Shown here: positions 18,618 to 27,798 of the stretch, in pieces
Layout: every line of letters begins with the position of its first letter
Position numbering within the stretch: position 1 is the stretch's first letter
Source: Marinihelvus sp963695135
Lineage (GTDB): Bacteria; Pseudomonadota; Gammaproteobacteria; Xanthomonadales; SZUA-36
Reading direction: 5' to 3'
NCBI GenBank assembly: GCA_963695135.1
Contig: CAVOGA010000001.1
Coordinates: 1,116,001 to 1,180,000 of the forward strand
Length of the DNA: 64,000 bases
Program-made: the position numbers and the translations under genes
The notes under the pieces: model-generated
What the model was told of the DNA's origin: nothing
Seen by the model: the letters and a program-made list of their open reading frames with translations, nothing else
The model's database searches: none

Positions 18618-18673
18618 ATAATAGTCGGCCTGCATTGCAGGTCCGTTACCGTAATGTGACAGCTCTGTGACAC
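18618..18673 (-). promoter_or_regulatory. Pho box and -10 for the beta-helix gene
   Basis: On the minus strand four heptamers are phased at 11 bp: GTGTCAC (18667-18673), CTGTCAC (18656-18662), CGGTAAC (18645-18651) and CTGCAAT (18634-18640). Exactly 10 nt further is a -10-like TATTAT (18618-18623). This is the geometry of PhoB-activated promoters, where the box replaces the -35 element. Two heptamers are near consensus and two are degenerate. The predicted leader before the ATG at 18549 is about 60 nt. Confidence 0.65.
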
Positions 18674-18685
18674 GCCGCCCCGTCT

Positions 18686-18719
18686 TTGTCATATCCTTGT
18701 CATACCGGCTTCCTAAAAT
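18686..18719 (+). promoter_or_regulatory. Pho box and -10 for the TonB operon
   Basis: TTGTCAT (18686-18692), 4 nt, TTGTCAT (18697-18703), then 10 nt and TAAAAT (18714-18719). Each heptamer differs from the PhoB consensus CTGTCAT in one base. Spacing to the -10 equals that in front of pstC. It lies 64 nt upstream of the first gene of the DUF3450-TonB-receptor operon and 12 bp from the oppositely oriented box of the beta-helix gene. Confidence 0.8.
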
Positions 18720-18782
18720 TCGCCGCACATAAGATGCTCCCCCGCGAGCCATTACATTCCAATCCGAACCGGAAACACCGAG

Positions 18783-19547
18783 ATGACCAGTCTTCGATTG
18801 ATCGCGGCCATCGCTGTCCTCGTGACGGCGGGGCCTCTGAGTGCGCAGCAGACCGATTCGCTGACCGACCGCCTGATTACCCTGCGCGGGCAGGTGGACG
18901 AGTTGCAGAGCGAGCTGGATGTGCGCCGCGAGGAACACAAGAACCGCATGGCCTACCTGACCGCACAGCTCTCCGACCTGGAAGCCAGTCGCGACCGGGA
19001 ACAGCTGCGCGTCGGGCAGCTCGAGGGCGACCTGGAGGAAATGCGCCAGGAGATCGCCGCGGCCGGCGTCAGCTCCGAGAGCCTCACGCCGTTTCTCAAG
19101 GACCAGATCACGCTGTTGCGCGCCCAGGTTCAGAACGGCTTTCCGTTCAAGGTGAAGGAGCGCCTGGCAGGGCTTGAAGAGCTGGAAACCCAGCTGGACA
19201 ACGGCGTGGTAACGGCCCAGCGGGGCATCAACCGGCTGTGGGCCTTCATCGAGGACGAGTTCCGGATTTCCCGGGAAAACGCCATCTACTCCCAGTCCAT
19301 TGCCCTGAACGGCGAAAACGTGCTGGTGGATGTGGCCAAGCTGGGCAGCGCGATGATGTATTTCCGCACCCGCGATCTCGAGTACGGCCGCGCGGTGGAG
19401 ACGCCGCAGGGCTGGCGCTTCGAACTGCTGGACAGCCCCAAGGAAGAGGAAATGGTCGCCCGCCTGTTTGATTCGCTGCGCAAGCAGATTCGCCAGGGGT
19501 ACTTTGAACTCCCCGATGCCCTGCCGCTGGAAGGAGACGCGTCATGA
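18783..19547 (+). CDS. DUF3450 periplasmic protein, TonB2-system component
   Basis: A 254-residue protein with a signal peptide (LIAAIAVLVTAGPLSAQ) followed by a coiled coil (about 25-95, LRGQVDELQSELDVRREEHKNR) and a conserved C-terminal part with INRLWAFIEDEFRISRENAIYSQ. DUF3450 proteins are regularly encoded first in clusters with TtpC, ExbB, ExbD and TonB2 and are presumed to act with that complex in the periplasm. It is the first gene after a Pho box and overlaps the next gene by 4 nt. Confidence 0.85.
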   Translation: MTSLRLIAAIAVLVTAGPLSAQQTDSLTDRLITLRGQVDELQSELDVRREEHKNRMAYLTAQLSDLEASRDREQLRVGQLEGDLEEMRQEIAAAGVSSESLTPFLKDQITLLRAQVQNGFPFKVKERLAGLEELETQLDNGVVTAQRGINRLWAFIEDEFRISRENAIYSQSIALNGENVLVDVAKLGSAMMYFRTRDLEYGRAVETPQGWRFELLDSPKEEEMVARLFDSLRKQIRQGYFELPDALPLEGDAS

Positions 19548-20953
19548 CGATTCGTCATTGCCTGTTGTCCGCGGCCCTGCTGGGCGCATTGCTCGGCACC
19601 GGCGCGCTGCGCGCCCAGGAACAGCCGGCGCCGCCGCCTGCAGAGGCACCCGTGCCGGCGGTCAATGAGCAGGATGCGCTGGACCAGCTCGAGGCGGCCT
19701 ATCAGAAGGAATATGCCTTCCTGGAAGCGCAGCTGCGTGATCTGCGCGGCCGTGTGGACAGCTTCAACGCCCAGGCCAACCGGGATGAGGCCAACAAGGA
19801 AGCCCAGATCGACCGCACCGAAGCCGAGTGGCTGGGGCTGCAGTCCAGCGCCGAGCGCCTGCAGGACCTGATCACCGAGGCGACGCGGGAGCTGGAGTCG
19901 GTAGACGATGCGCGCACCACCCTGGAGGCGACGTTCCTGCAGGCGGATTCGACGCTGGAGCAGTACCGGGTGGAAGAGCTGAAGTCTGATGCCTACCTGT
20001 CCAGTGGTGATGCGGAGCGGATGAGCACGGTCTTCGGCCATGCGATCCGCCTGCTCGGCCGCGTCAGCACCGTGTACCAGGCGCCCGGCGCCTTTTTCCT
20101 GCGCGACGGTACGGAAGTTGAGGGGCAGATCATCCGCGTCGGCAACGTCGCCGCCTACGGGGTCAGCCCGGCCGGATCCGGGGCCCTGGCGCCGGCCGGG
20201 GAAGGCCGCCTGAAAATCTGGTCCGATCCCGCGGAAGCGACCGCGGTGGCCCTGGGACAGGGGCAGAAGCCGGATGTGCTGGGCATCTTCCTGTTCGAAT
20301 CGGAATCCAAGGCAATCGAAGAGCAGGCCGGCAAGACCCTGCTGGGCGTGATCAACAGCGGCGGCACGATCGGCTGGATTATCGTGGTTCTGGGGGCGAT
20401 CGGCCTGCTGCTGGTTGTGCTGCGCTTTTTCTTCCTGCGCTCCGCGAGCGCCTCGACGACGAAAATTGTTGAAACCGTCAGCGCGGAGGTCAAGACCGGC
20501 AATATCGCGAACGCGGTCAAGGCCTGCGAACAGTTCAAGGGTTCGACAGCGCGCGTGGTCAAGGCGGCGGTGCGCAACCTGGACCGGGATCGCGCCCACC
20601 TCGAGGACATCATCTCCGAGGCCATCCTGAACGAGTCCTCGCGCCTGAACCGCTTCGGTTCGACGATCCTGGTGATTGCCGGCGTCGCGCCGCTGCTGGG
20701 ACTGCTGGGAACGGTGACGGGCATGATCACCACCTTTGACATCATTACCGAGTTCGGTACCGGTGATCCGAAACTCCTGTCCGGCGGTATCTCCATCGCG
20801 CTCGTGACCACGGAGTTGGGCCTGGCGGTGGCCATTCCGATGCTGTTGATGGGCAACATGCTGTCCGGCTGGGCTGAATCCATCAAGGACGACATGGAAA
20901 AAGGCGCCTTGCGGGTCATCAACCGCTACAAGGACCAGCGGCAGGCGGCCTGA
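19544..20953 (+). CDS. TtpC-like MotA/TolQ/ExbB proton channel protein
   Basis: A 469-residue protein. A signal peptide (about 1-23) and a periplasmic coiled-coil region (about 40-130, LEAQLRDLRGRVDSFNAQANRDEANK) precede a membrane helix (about 272-290, GWIIVVLGAIGLLLVVLRF) and the MotA/TolQ/ExbB domain with VIAGVAPLLGLLGTVTGMITTFDIITEFG. This layout is that of TtpC, the fourth component found in TonB2 systems of Vibrio and relatives, which couples the proton motive force to outer-membrane receptors. It is co-operonic with a separate short ExbB. Confidence 0.87.
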   Translation: MTIRHCLLSAALLGALLGTGALRAQEQPAPPPAEAPVPAVNEQDALDQLEAAYQKEYAFLEAQLRDLRGRVDSFNAQANRDEANKEAQIDRTEAEWLGLQSSAERLQDLITEATRELESVDDARTTLEATFLQADSTLEQYRVEELKSDAYLSSGDAERMSTVFGHAIRLLGRVSTVYQAPGAFFLRDGTEVEGQIIRVGNVAAYGVSPAGSGALAPAGEGRLKIWSDPAEATAVALGQGQKPDVLGIFLFESESKAIEEQAGKTLLGVINSGGTIGWIIVVLGAIGLLLVVLRFFFLRSASASTTKIVETVSAEVKTGNIANAVKACEQFKGSTARVVKAAVRNLDRDRAHLEDIISEAILNESSRLNRFGSTILVIAGVAPLLGLLGTVTGMITTFDIITEFGTGDPKLLSGGISIALVTTELGLAVAIPMLLMGNMLSGWAESIKDDMEKGALRVINRYKDQRQAA

Positions 20954-20956
20954 TCG

Positions 20957-21580
20957 ATGCAGCAGTCCATTTTCCAGGAGCTCCTGTCCTACATCGAAGC
21001 CGGCGGCTGGGTGATGCCGCCGCTGATCGTGTTGATGGTGGTGATGTGGTACGGCATCGGTTACCGGGCCGCTGCGCTCCAACGCGGCTCCAAGCGCGGC
21101 CCGCGGCGCCTGCTGGGACGCCTGGACCCGAAGCGTGAGCATAAGCGTCCCGCCACGGGCTCGGGCGTGCTGGTCAACGCGGCGCGCAAGGGGCTGGCGC
21201 TGCGCGACCGCGGACTGGACGAGCTGCGCGGGTACCTGGATGACGCATTTGCCGAGGAATACCGCGAGATCAGGAAGTTCAACGTTCTGATCACCACCAT
21301 CGTGATGATTGCGCCGCTGATCGGCCTGCTGGGTACGGTGATCGGCATGATCGAGACCTTTGATTCCCTGGGCGACATGTCGCTGTATTCCCAGTCGGGC
21401 GGTATCGCCGGCGGCATATCCCAGGCGCTGTTCACGACCCAGATGGGCCTGGCGGTGTCGATCCCGGGCATGATCGTCAACGGGATCCTGAACCGTAAGC
21501 AAAAAGACATTGAGCTGGAGCTCGCGCAGATGAAAGACATCCTGTGCGTGGAAAACTCCGCAGCATTGAAAGGTAACTGA
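20957..21580 (+). CDS. exbB: ExbB-type proton channel protein
   Basis: A 207-residue inner-membrane protein with three hydrophobic segments and the MotA/TolQ/ExbB signature TIVMIAPLIGLLGTVIGMIETFD, followed by GISQALFTTQMGLAVSIPGMIV. It would form the pentameric proton channel around ExbD and TonB. It starts 3 nt after the TtpC-like gene and ends 2 nt before exbD. Having both long and short ExbB-family proteins is the mark of a TonB2-type system. Confidence 0.9.
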   Translation: MQQSIFQELLSYIEAGGWVMPPLIVLMVVMWYGIGYRAAALQRGSKRGPRRLLGRLDPKREHKRPATGSGVLVNAARKGLALRDRGLDELRGYLDDAFAEEYREIRKFNVLITTIVMIAPLIGLLGTVIGMIETFDSLGDMSLYSQSGGIAGGISQALFTTQMGLAVSIPGMIVNGILNRKQKDIELELAQMKDILCVENSAALKGN

Positions 21581-21582
21581 GC

Positions 21583-21993
21583 ATGCGCTACCGCGAACGC
21601 AAGGATCCGAACCAGGGTATCGACATATCACCGTTGATCGACATGGTGTTTATCCTGCTGATCTTTTTCATGGTCTCGACCACCTTCGTTAAAGACATGA
21701 AGCTGGACCTGAACCGGCCCGCTGCCGCCAGCGCGACGGCTGCCTCGACCAAGGCGATCCGCCTGTATATCGACAATGCGGGCGATATCTACCTGGATGG
21801 GGAGCCGGTTCGCGTCTGGGTGATCCAGAGCCGTATTCGCGACCTGCTGGCCGGCAGCACCGGCAAATCCGTCCTCGTGGTGACGGACGACGGCGTGCCT
21901 GCAGGCCGCCTCGTCGAGGTGGTTGACCAGGCCCGGCTGGCCGGCGCCACCGATGTGGGCGTGGCCACGGTCGAAGAGGCGGGGGCCGGCTGA
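21583..21993 (+). CDS. exbD: ExbD biopolymer transport protein
   Basis: A 136-residue protein with a short cytoplasmic N-terminus, one membrane helix (ISPLIDMVFILLIFFMVSTTF) that contains the essential Asp in LIDMVF, and a periplasmic domain. It is the proton-conducting partner of ExbB. The stop overlaps the tonB start by 1 nt (TGATG). Confidence 0.92.
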   Translation: MRYRERKDPNQGIDISPLIDMVFILLIFFMVSTTFVKDMKLDLNRPAAASATAASTKAIRLYIDNAGDIYLDGEPVRVWVIQSRIRDLLAGSTGKSVLVVTDDGVPAGRLVEVVDQARLAGATDVGVATVEEAGAG

Positions 21994-22637
21994 TGAGCCT
22001 CGCGGTCCGGACACGGCTGCGACTCTCCGGAGTGGCTGCCATGATTTTCGGCTCGATTCTCGTGCTGGGTACCGTCGTGCTCATCAACCGCTTTGCCGAT
22101 GGCCTGACGCGTAACCAGGCGGATGATGCGGGCCAGATCGTATTCGAGCGTAAACCGCCGCCCGAGGAAAAAGTGGTCCAGCGGCCAAAGCCCAAACCCA
22201 AGCCGCGGCGCACGCCCAGCACCCCGCCGCCCCCGCTGGCCGGGCTGGGCGCCAACCTGTCCGGTATTGATTTTGGTCTGCCGGGCTTTGACATGTCCGA
22301 CCTCAACGCGCTGGACGGTGACCTGCTGGGTGGCGCCAACGGCATGGTAATGACCGACGACACGGTGGATGAGCCGCCGCGCGCGACCTTCCAGGCGCCG
22401 ATGCAGTTTCCGCCGCGCGCGCGGGCCCAGGGGATCACCGGCTACGTGGTTCTCTCCCTGCTGATTGGGGTCACCGGTCAGATCGAGGAAGTGCGCGTGG
22501 TCGAGTCCTACCCCGAGGGCGTTTTCGACGATGTCGCGGTGCAGGGGGTCAGCCAGTGGAAATTCGAGCCGGCCAATTACCAGGGCCAGGCGGTGCGCTC
22601 CTGGGCCAAGCAGCGCGTGCGCTTCGACCTGAGTTGA
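21993..22637 (+). CDS. tonB: TonB energy transducer
   Basis: A 214-residue TonB-family protein: an N-terminal membrane anchor (about residues 12-30), a Pro/Lys-rich linker (about 57-82, QRPKPKPKPRRTP, PPPPL) and a C-terminal TonB domain of about 80 residues with FPPRARAQGITGYVVLSLLI and VEEV-like strands ending in SQWKFEPANYQGQAV. It would carry energy to the receptor encoded two genes later. The linker is short compared with E. coli TonB, as in TonB2 proteins. Confidence 0.9.
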   Translation: MSLAVRTRLRLSGVAAMIFGSILVLGTVVLINRFADGLTRNQADDAGQIVFERKPPPEEKVVQRPKPKPKPRRTPSTPPPPLAGLGANLSGIDFGLPGFDMSDLNALDGDLLGGANGMVMTDDTVDEPPRATFQAPMQFPPRARAQGITGYVVLSLLIGVTGQIEEVRVVESYPEGVFDDVAVQGVSQWKFEPANYQGQAVRSWAKQRVRFDLS

Positions 22638-22644
22638 TCTGAAC

Positions 22645-23796
22645 ATGAAACCGATCAGGCTGTTGCTGCTCCTGGCCCTGCTGCTCGCGCCGATGCTGAG
22701 CTTGCAGGCGCAGGATAACGACGAGGATGTTGACTACCTCGAACTGGCCGCGCTGATGGTGCGCGACGGTAACCTGGACCGTGCCCTGCTGGCGCTCGAC
22801 CAGGTGGATCTGCAGGCGGAAGACGTTGATCTGCTTCGCTACCACACACTGCGCGGGATGACCCACCTGCGCCGCAATGAGTATGAGCCTGCGATTGATG
22901 CGCTCGAGTCAGCGGTCGCCACCGGGCAGGCGCAGTCCGTGATCTACGTGTACCTGGCCCAGGCGTATTTCAGCCTGCAACGCTATGCCGACGTGCTGAC
23001 GGCACTGGACCAGGCCGGTCCGGAGCTCGACCGTGTCGCCTCGATTTACCACATGCGCGCGCAGTGCTACTGGCTGCTGCAGAACCCGGCGATGGCCCTG
23101 GCGGTACTCGACCAGGCCTCGGAGGTCTTCCCCCAGGACCCCGGCTTCCAGCGCCGCAAGGTGTTCTTCCTCATGGACCTGGGCCTGTACCAGGAGGCTG
23201 CAGTGCAGGGTGCGGAGTACCTGTCCCGCAGCGAGGGCAAGGTCGAGGACTACGTGGCGCTGGGCAACGCGATGCGCGCCAGCGGCGAGCTTGACGAGGC
23301 GGCCCGCCTGCTGGAGCTTGCCCAACTGCGCTATCCGGCCGACACCAGCGTCAAGAAGGTGCTCGCCAACACCTACATGGACCGCAACGAGCTGAACGCC
23401 GCAGCGGACCTGGTGCTGGAAGCGGCGCTGCTGGACCCGACCCTGGTCTCCGAGGCGGCCGAGCTGTACCGGCGCGCCGGACGCCCGCAGCGGGCGCTCA
23501 TGCTCAACGGGCAGGTGCAGGACCAGGAGGTCAAGCTCAAACAGCGCCTGGCCCTGTACCTGGAAACCGGGCAGTTTGCCCAGGCAGCGGCCATGGACAC
23601 CGACCTGCGCCGCATCGGGCTGCTCAATGACGAGGACATCCGCTACGCACTGGCCTACGCCTATTTCAAGACCGGCGATTTTGAGGCGGCGGAGCTGCAG
23701 CTGCAGAAACTGACGCGGCCGGACCTGTTCCGCAAGGCCGCCGAGCTGCGCAGCGCCATGCAGGACTGCGCCGAGGACGTGTGGCAATGTCTGTAA
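22645..23796 (+). CDS. Periplasmic TPR protein of the TonB operon
   Basis: A 383-residue protein with an N-terminal signal peptide (LLLLLALLLAPMLSLQAQ) and at least six tetratricopeptide-type helical repeats; examples are ALLALDQVDLQAEDVDLLRY and YVYLAQAYFSLQRYADVLTA. TPR proteins at this position are common in TonB2 clusters (TtpA-like) and are thought to scaffold the transducer or receptor. Its stop lies inside the receptor gene (10-nt overlap), so the two are coupled. Confidence 0.82.
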   Translation: MKPIRLLLLLALLLAPMLSLQAQDNDEDVDYLELAALMVRDGNLDRALLALDQVDLQAEDVDLLRYHTLRGMTHLRRNEYEPAIDALESAVATGQAQSVIYVYLAQAYFSLQRYADVLTALDQAGPELDRVASIYHMRAQCYWLLQNPAMALAVLDQASEVFPQDPGFQRRKVFFLMDLGLYQEAAVQGAEYLSRSEGKVEDYVALGNAMRASGELDEAARLLELAQLRYPADTSVKKVLANTYMDRNELNAAADLVLEAALLDPTLVSEAAELYRRAGRPQRALMLNGQVQDQEVKLKQRLALYLETGQFAQAAAMDTDLRRIGLLNDEDIRYALAYAYFKTGDFEAAELQLQKLTRPDLFRKAAELRSAMQDCAEDVWQCL

Positions 23797-26700
23797 GCCC
23801 GCTCTGGAATCGACTGTGTTGCCGCCTGCTTACCGCGGTCCTGCTGGTCATGCTGGCGGGCCATGCCTGGGCCCAGGACGCCAGCCTGACCCTCTATGTC
23901 TTCAAGAATGGTCTGCCCCAGGCGGACATCGAGATCCTGATCGATGATCAGCTGGCCGGTGTGACCAACGATGCGGGCGTGATCCTGCTCGATATCCCGC
24001 CCGGCATCCGTTACCTGGAAATCCGCGACCAGGACCTGGTGGTGCTGTCCCAGCAACTGCTGGTTAACCAGGACGAGGTCAGCCAGTGGATCGTCAACCT
24101 CACCGCGGGGCTGAACTCCCTGGTAGACGTCGAATCTTCCGCCGGCGATGCTGACGACATGGTGGCGGCGCAGACGGCCGGCCCCGTCAATGCCGGTGAG
24201 CCCGGGACCCTGACCGGTGTGCTGCTGAGTGCCGATGACGGCCGGCCGATCGAGGGAGCCCGGGTGTTTATCAGCGGCCAGTCCAGTGACATCCGCACCG
24301 GCGCCGACGGCAAGTTCATCATTGACCTGCCGGCCGGAAAATACTCGGTTTCCGTGCTGCACTCGTCCCACAACACCTTCACGCAAGACGACGTCGAGGT
24401 GCTGGCGGACGAAATCTCGAACGTCACCTTCGAATTGACGCCCTCCGGTTCCGAGCTGCCCGAGTTCGTGGTGATCGAGCCCTACATCGAGGGCAGCCTG
24501 GCGTCCGTGCTGGAAGAGCGCCGCACGGACCTGACGGTGGCCAATATTCTCGGTGCCGAGGCAATTTCCCGCGCCGGTGACAGCACCGCGGCGGGCGCCC
24601 TGCGCCGCGTGACCGGCCTGACCCTGGTGAACGGGCGTTCATCTATGTCCGCGGCCTCGGCGAGCGCTATTCCAGCACCCTGCTGAACAACGCGAACGTG
24701 CCCAGCCCCGACCCGACCCGTCGCGTCGTGCCCCTTGACCTGTTCCCGACCAGTATCGTGGAGAGCATCGCGGTGCAGAAGGGTTACAGCTCTAATTTGC
24801 CGGCGGAGTTCGGTGGCGGTGCGGTGGAACTGCGCACCAAGAACATTCCCGAGACCCCGTTTCTCGAGTTTGGCTTCGGCCTCAAGTACCGTGACGGCAC
24901 GACGTTTTCAGACGGCCTGCGTTACACGGGTGGCGCCAAGGACTGGACCGGGCGCGACGACGGCACCCGCGCCGAGCCACAGCCGCTGGCCCAGGCGACC
25001 GCCAATAACACGCCACTCGTCCCGTTCAACCGGTTTACCGGGGAGGGTTTCAGCCCGTTGCAGTTACAGCGCATCGGTCAATCCCTGTGCGGTGAACTAC
25101 AACGTTTATGAAGAGGAAATTGATCCGAACCTGGACGCGGGAATCGCCGGTGGTTACGTCTGGAATTTTGACAACGGTCAGCGCTTCGGCTTCCTGGCGG
25201 CCACCGAGTACAAGGACGACTGGTTGACCACGACGCAGCAACGCACGCAGTACGTGGTCGGCTCCAACGAGCAGCTGGTTCCGCAGCGCGACACCACGTT
25301 CTATAACACGACACGCAACATCAACCTCAGTTTCTTCGTTACCGCCGGTTTCGAATTCAACGACAACAACGCCATTTCCTACAACTGGATGTTGCTGCGC
25401 AACACCTTCGACCGGGCGCAGGTTGAGCTGGGCAGCAACCCGGATGTGGAGGGCGGCGACGTGCTGTTCCGCGAGTTGTTGTGGGACGAGCGCCAGCTGA
25501 AAGCCAACCAGCTGATGGGCGAGCACATTCTTCCCGATGGCAACGGCCTGGAACTGCGCTGGCAATATACCGACGCCATCGCCACGGCCCAGGCGCCCGA
25601 TACACGTCGCTACCGCTACGATCCGGACCGCCGCACACCGGATCCGGATGATTTCATTTTCTCCCTGCGCAACGACAGCAACCAGCGACGCTGGTCAGAC
25701 CTTGAAGACTTCAGCACCAGCTGGAACGTCGATATCGACATGCCCGTGGATTTCGGTTTTGATCGCCTGGCTGTAAACCTGCGTACGGGCCTCAGCAGCG
25801 TCAAGAAAGAGCGCGAAAGCTCGATTCGCCGTTTTGCGTTTTTCTCCGAGGGGCCGGTGGGCAGCAGCCTGGAAACGCTGCGGCAGATCTCCCTGGATGA
25901 CATCCTCAACCAGGCCAATATCGCGCCCGACGGCTGGCAGCTCGAGGAGGTCACCAACGCGACCGATGCCTATACCGGCGCGCAGAATATTGACGCCTGG
26001 TACCTGGCCGTGGATCTCGACATGTCGGAGCTCTGGCGGTTTTCTACCGGGGTGCGTTTCGAGCAGTCATCGCTGGATGTGAGCACCTTTACTTTTTCCG
26101 ACCCGGACAACGCGATCATTACCGAGCAGACCACGGATAACCCCTTCCCCTATGCGGCCTTCACCTGGTTGCTGGGTAACAGCCAGATCCGGGCAGGCTA
26201 CGGGGAGACCATCAACCGCCCTGACTTCAAGGAGCTGTCACCCTCGGAATTTCGCGACCCCCTGCTGGACCGGATCGTGCGCGGCAACCCGGAGCTGCTC
26301 CCCGCCTTTCTGAAGAACTATGACCTGCGCTGGGATTACTACTTCAATGCCAGCGATTTCGTGTCCCTGGGGGTGTTCCTGAAGGAATTCGACAGCCCGA
26401 TCGAGACAGTCATTCTCGCCTCCGCCGGGGACCAGCTGACCACCTTCGCCAATGCGCAGGCAGCGGAAAACTACGGGGTGGAGTTTGAGCTGTACAAGAC
26501 CCTCGGCGTGCTGAACAGCAAGTGGGGCTGGGGCGGCTTCTGGGAAAATGTCTACATCAACACGAACTACACCTGGATTCAGTCGCAGATCACCCTGGCC
26601 GATGATGACAGTACGATCCAGACCTCTGATAACCGTCCCCTGCAGGGCCAGTCACCCTACGTGTTCAATTTCCAGGTCGGCTACGACGATCCGGACCGGG

Positions 26701-26963
26701 GCATCAATGCCGCCCTGCTGTACAACGTCTTCGGCGAGCGTATTGTCGAGGTCGGTGTGCAGGGTGCGCCGGATATTTATGAGCAGCCTGTGCCTTCGCT
26801 GGACTTCGTGTATTCCCAGGATTTCGGCAACTGGACGCTGAAAGCGGCGCTGAAGAACATTCTCAATCCGGAAATCAAGCTCACCCAGGGTTCCGAAGTG
26901 ACCCGTCTCGTGCAGCCGATAGGGTGGGAGTTAGGTTTCGGGTTCGAGTACACCTTCGAATAA
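23787..26963 (+). CDS. TonB-dependent outer-membrane receptor (two frame breaks)
   Basis: Receptor of about 1,058 residues. A signal peptide (LTAVLLVMLAGHAWAQ) is followed by two Ig-like/carboxypeptidase-regulatory-like domains (about 30-115 and 140-215; the second with GTLTGVLLSADDGRPIEGARV), then a plug domain (GALRRVTGLTLVNGR, FIYVRGLGERYSSTLLN, GGGAVELRTKN) and a 22-strand-type barrel ending in LGFGFEYTFE with the terminal aromatic residue usual for BAM substrates. Frame breaks occur at 24636-24638 (one base missing) and near 25083-25090 (one extra); both halves are well conserved. It is last in a PhoB-type operon, which suggests uptake of a phosphorus-containing compound; the ligand is unknown. 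Confidence 0.85.
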
Positions 26964-26972
26964 ACGGCACTA

Positions 26973-26997
26973 CACCCCGGGCATCTCTCCCGGGGTG
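26973..26997 (+). terminator. Hairpin after the TonB receptor gene
   Basis: CACCCCGGG (26973-26981), a 7-nt loop and CCCGGGGTG (26989-26997), 9 bp, beginning 9 nt after the receptor stop codon. No T tract follows, so it may work with Rho or only protect the 3' end. Confidence 0.5.
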
Positions 26998-27051
26998 GAG
27001 TGATTGCAGGCCGTTTTTGGCGGCTTATCGTCTGGCGGCTTATCGCCCGGC

Positions 27052-27555
27052 TTAACTTCCGGGGCGGGCCGGTCGTTCGGCGCGTTTCTTCTCGCGCCAT
27101 TCATCCCGCCGGCTCAGGCGCTCGGCTCGCAGCGTTGCCAGTTCGGCGCGCTGTTCATCATCCAGCTCCGCGAGCACCTCGGCAGCCAGTGTGCCAATCA
27201 GCATCACGCGCTCCTCGGCCAGGTCGCCCTCCGCTGCCGCCAGGGCGGCGAGCGCCTCCTCGTCCAGCTCAGGTTCATTGAGCAGCGTCTGCAGTTCCTC
27301 GCGCAGATCACGACCTGCGGCGGCCTGCGCCTCCAGCGCCTCGCGGTTTGCGGCAAAAATCTCCTTGATAGCGGTTTCCTGTTCCGGGTCGAGGTCCAGG
27401 CGCCGGATGGCCCCGGCCAGTTCACGTACCGGTTGTGCAGAAGGGTCAGCGTTCGGCGCGGCATGGCGGTCTTCGGGATGCTCCGGGCCGGCAAAGGCCA
27501 GCGTGCCGGCGCCCAGCAGGGCGGTGAACAGTACAATTTTTTGCAGCTTTCTCAT
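27052..27555 (-). CDS. cpxP: CpxP/Spy-like periplasmic LTxxQ protein
   Basis: A 167-residue secreted protein: signal peptide (LFTALLGAGTLAFA, cleavage before GPEHPEDR), then a helical domain rich in Ala, Glu and Arg with two LTxxQ-like motifs, LDPEQ (about 55-59) and LDDEQ (131-135). This is the CpxP/Spy architecture, a periplasmic chaperone that restrains CpxA. The ATG at 27555 is preferred over the one at 27561 because GGAG lies 8 nt before it but only 2 nt before the other. It is divergent from cpxR/cpxA-like genes, with a CpxR box between. Confidence 0.8.
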   Translation of the reverse strand: MRKLQKIVLFTALLGAGTLAFAGPEHPEDRHAAPNADPSAQPVRELAGAIRRLDLDPEQETAIKEIFAANREALEAQAAAGRDLREELQTLLNEPELDEEALAALAAAEGDLAEERVMLIGTLAAEVLAELDDEQRAELATLRAERLSRRDEWREKKRAERPARPGS

Positions 27556-27687
27556 GGTCATCACTCCATTTTGTGTTTCCAGGACCGGTCGTGTTCCGTT
27601 CCTTGCGTAGCAGGGCTTTGCCCCGGCCCCCGTGGTGGGGTACGAAGTATCAGACCGCAGGTGCGCGTCGAAAAGTGAAAGCACACG

Positions 27688-27702
27688 GTAAAGACAGGTA
27701 AA
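27688..27702. promoter_or_regulatory. CpxR-binding box between cpxP and cpxRA
   Basis: GTAAA (27688-27692), 5 nt, GTAAA (27698-27702): an exact match to the known CpxR consensus GTAAA-N5-GTAAA. It lies 133 bp before the cpxP-like start and about 97 bp before the cpxR-like start, with a -10-like TAAAAT at 27741-27746 toward cpxR. It suggests autoregulation and shared control of both divergent units. Confidence 0.7.
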
Positions 27703-27798
27703 GACACTGCGGGCTGCGGAGCGCGTCTCGCCGGATTGAGTAAAATCGCAGCATGAAACCAGGGCAACAGGCCGGGCAGGCGCCGCAGGCAGGCGATC

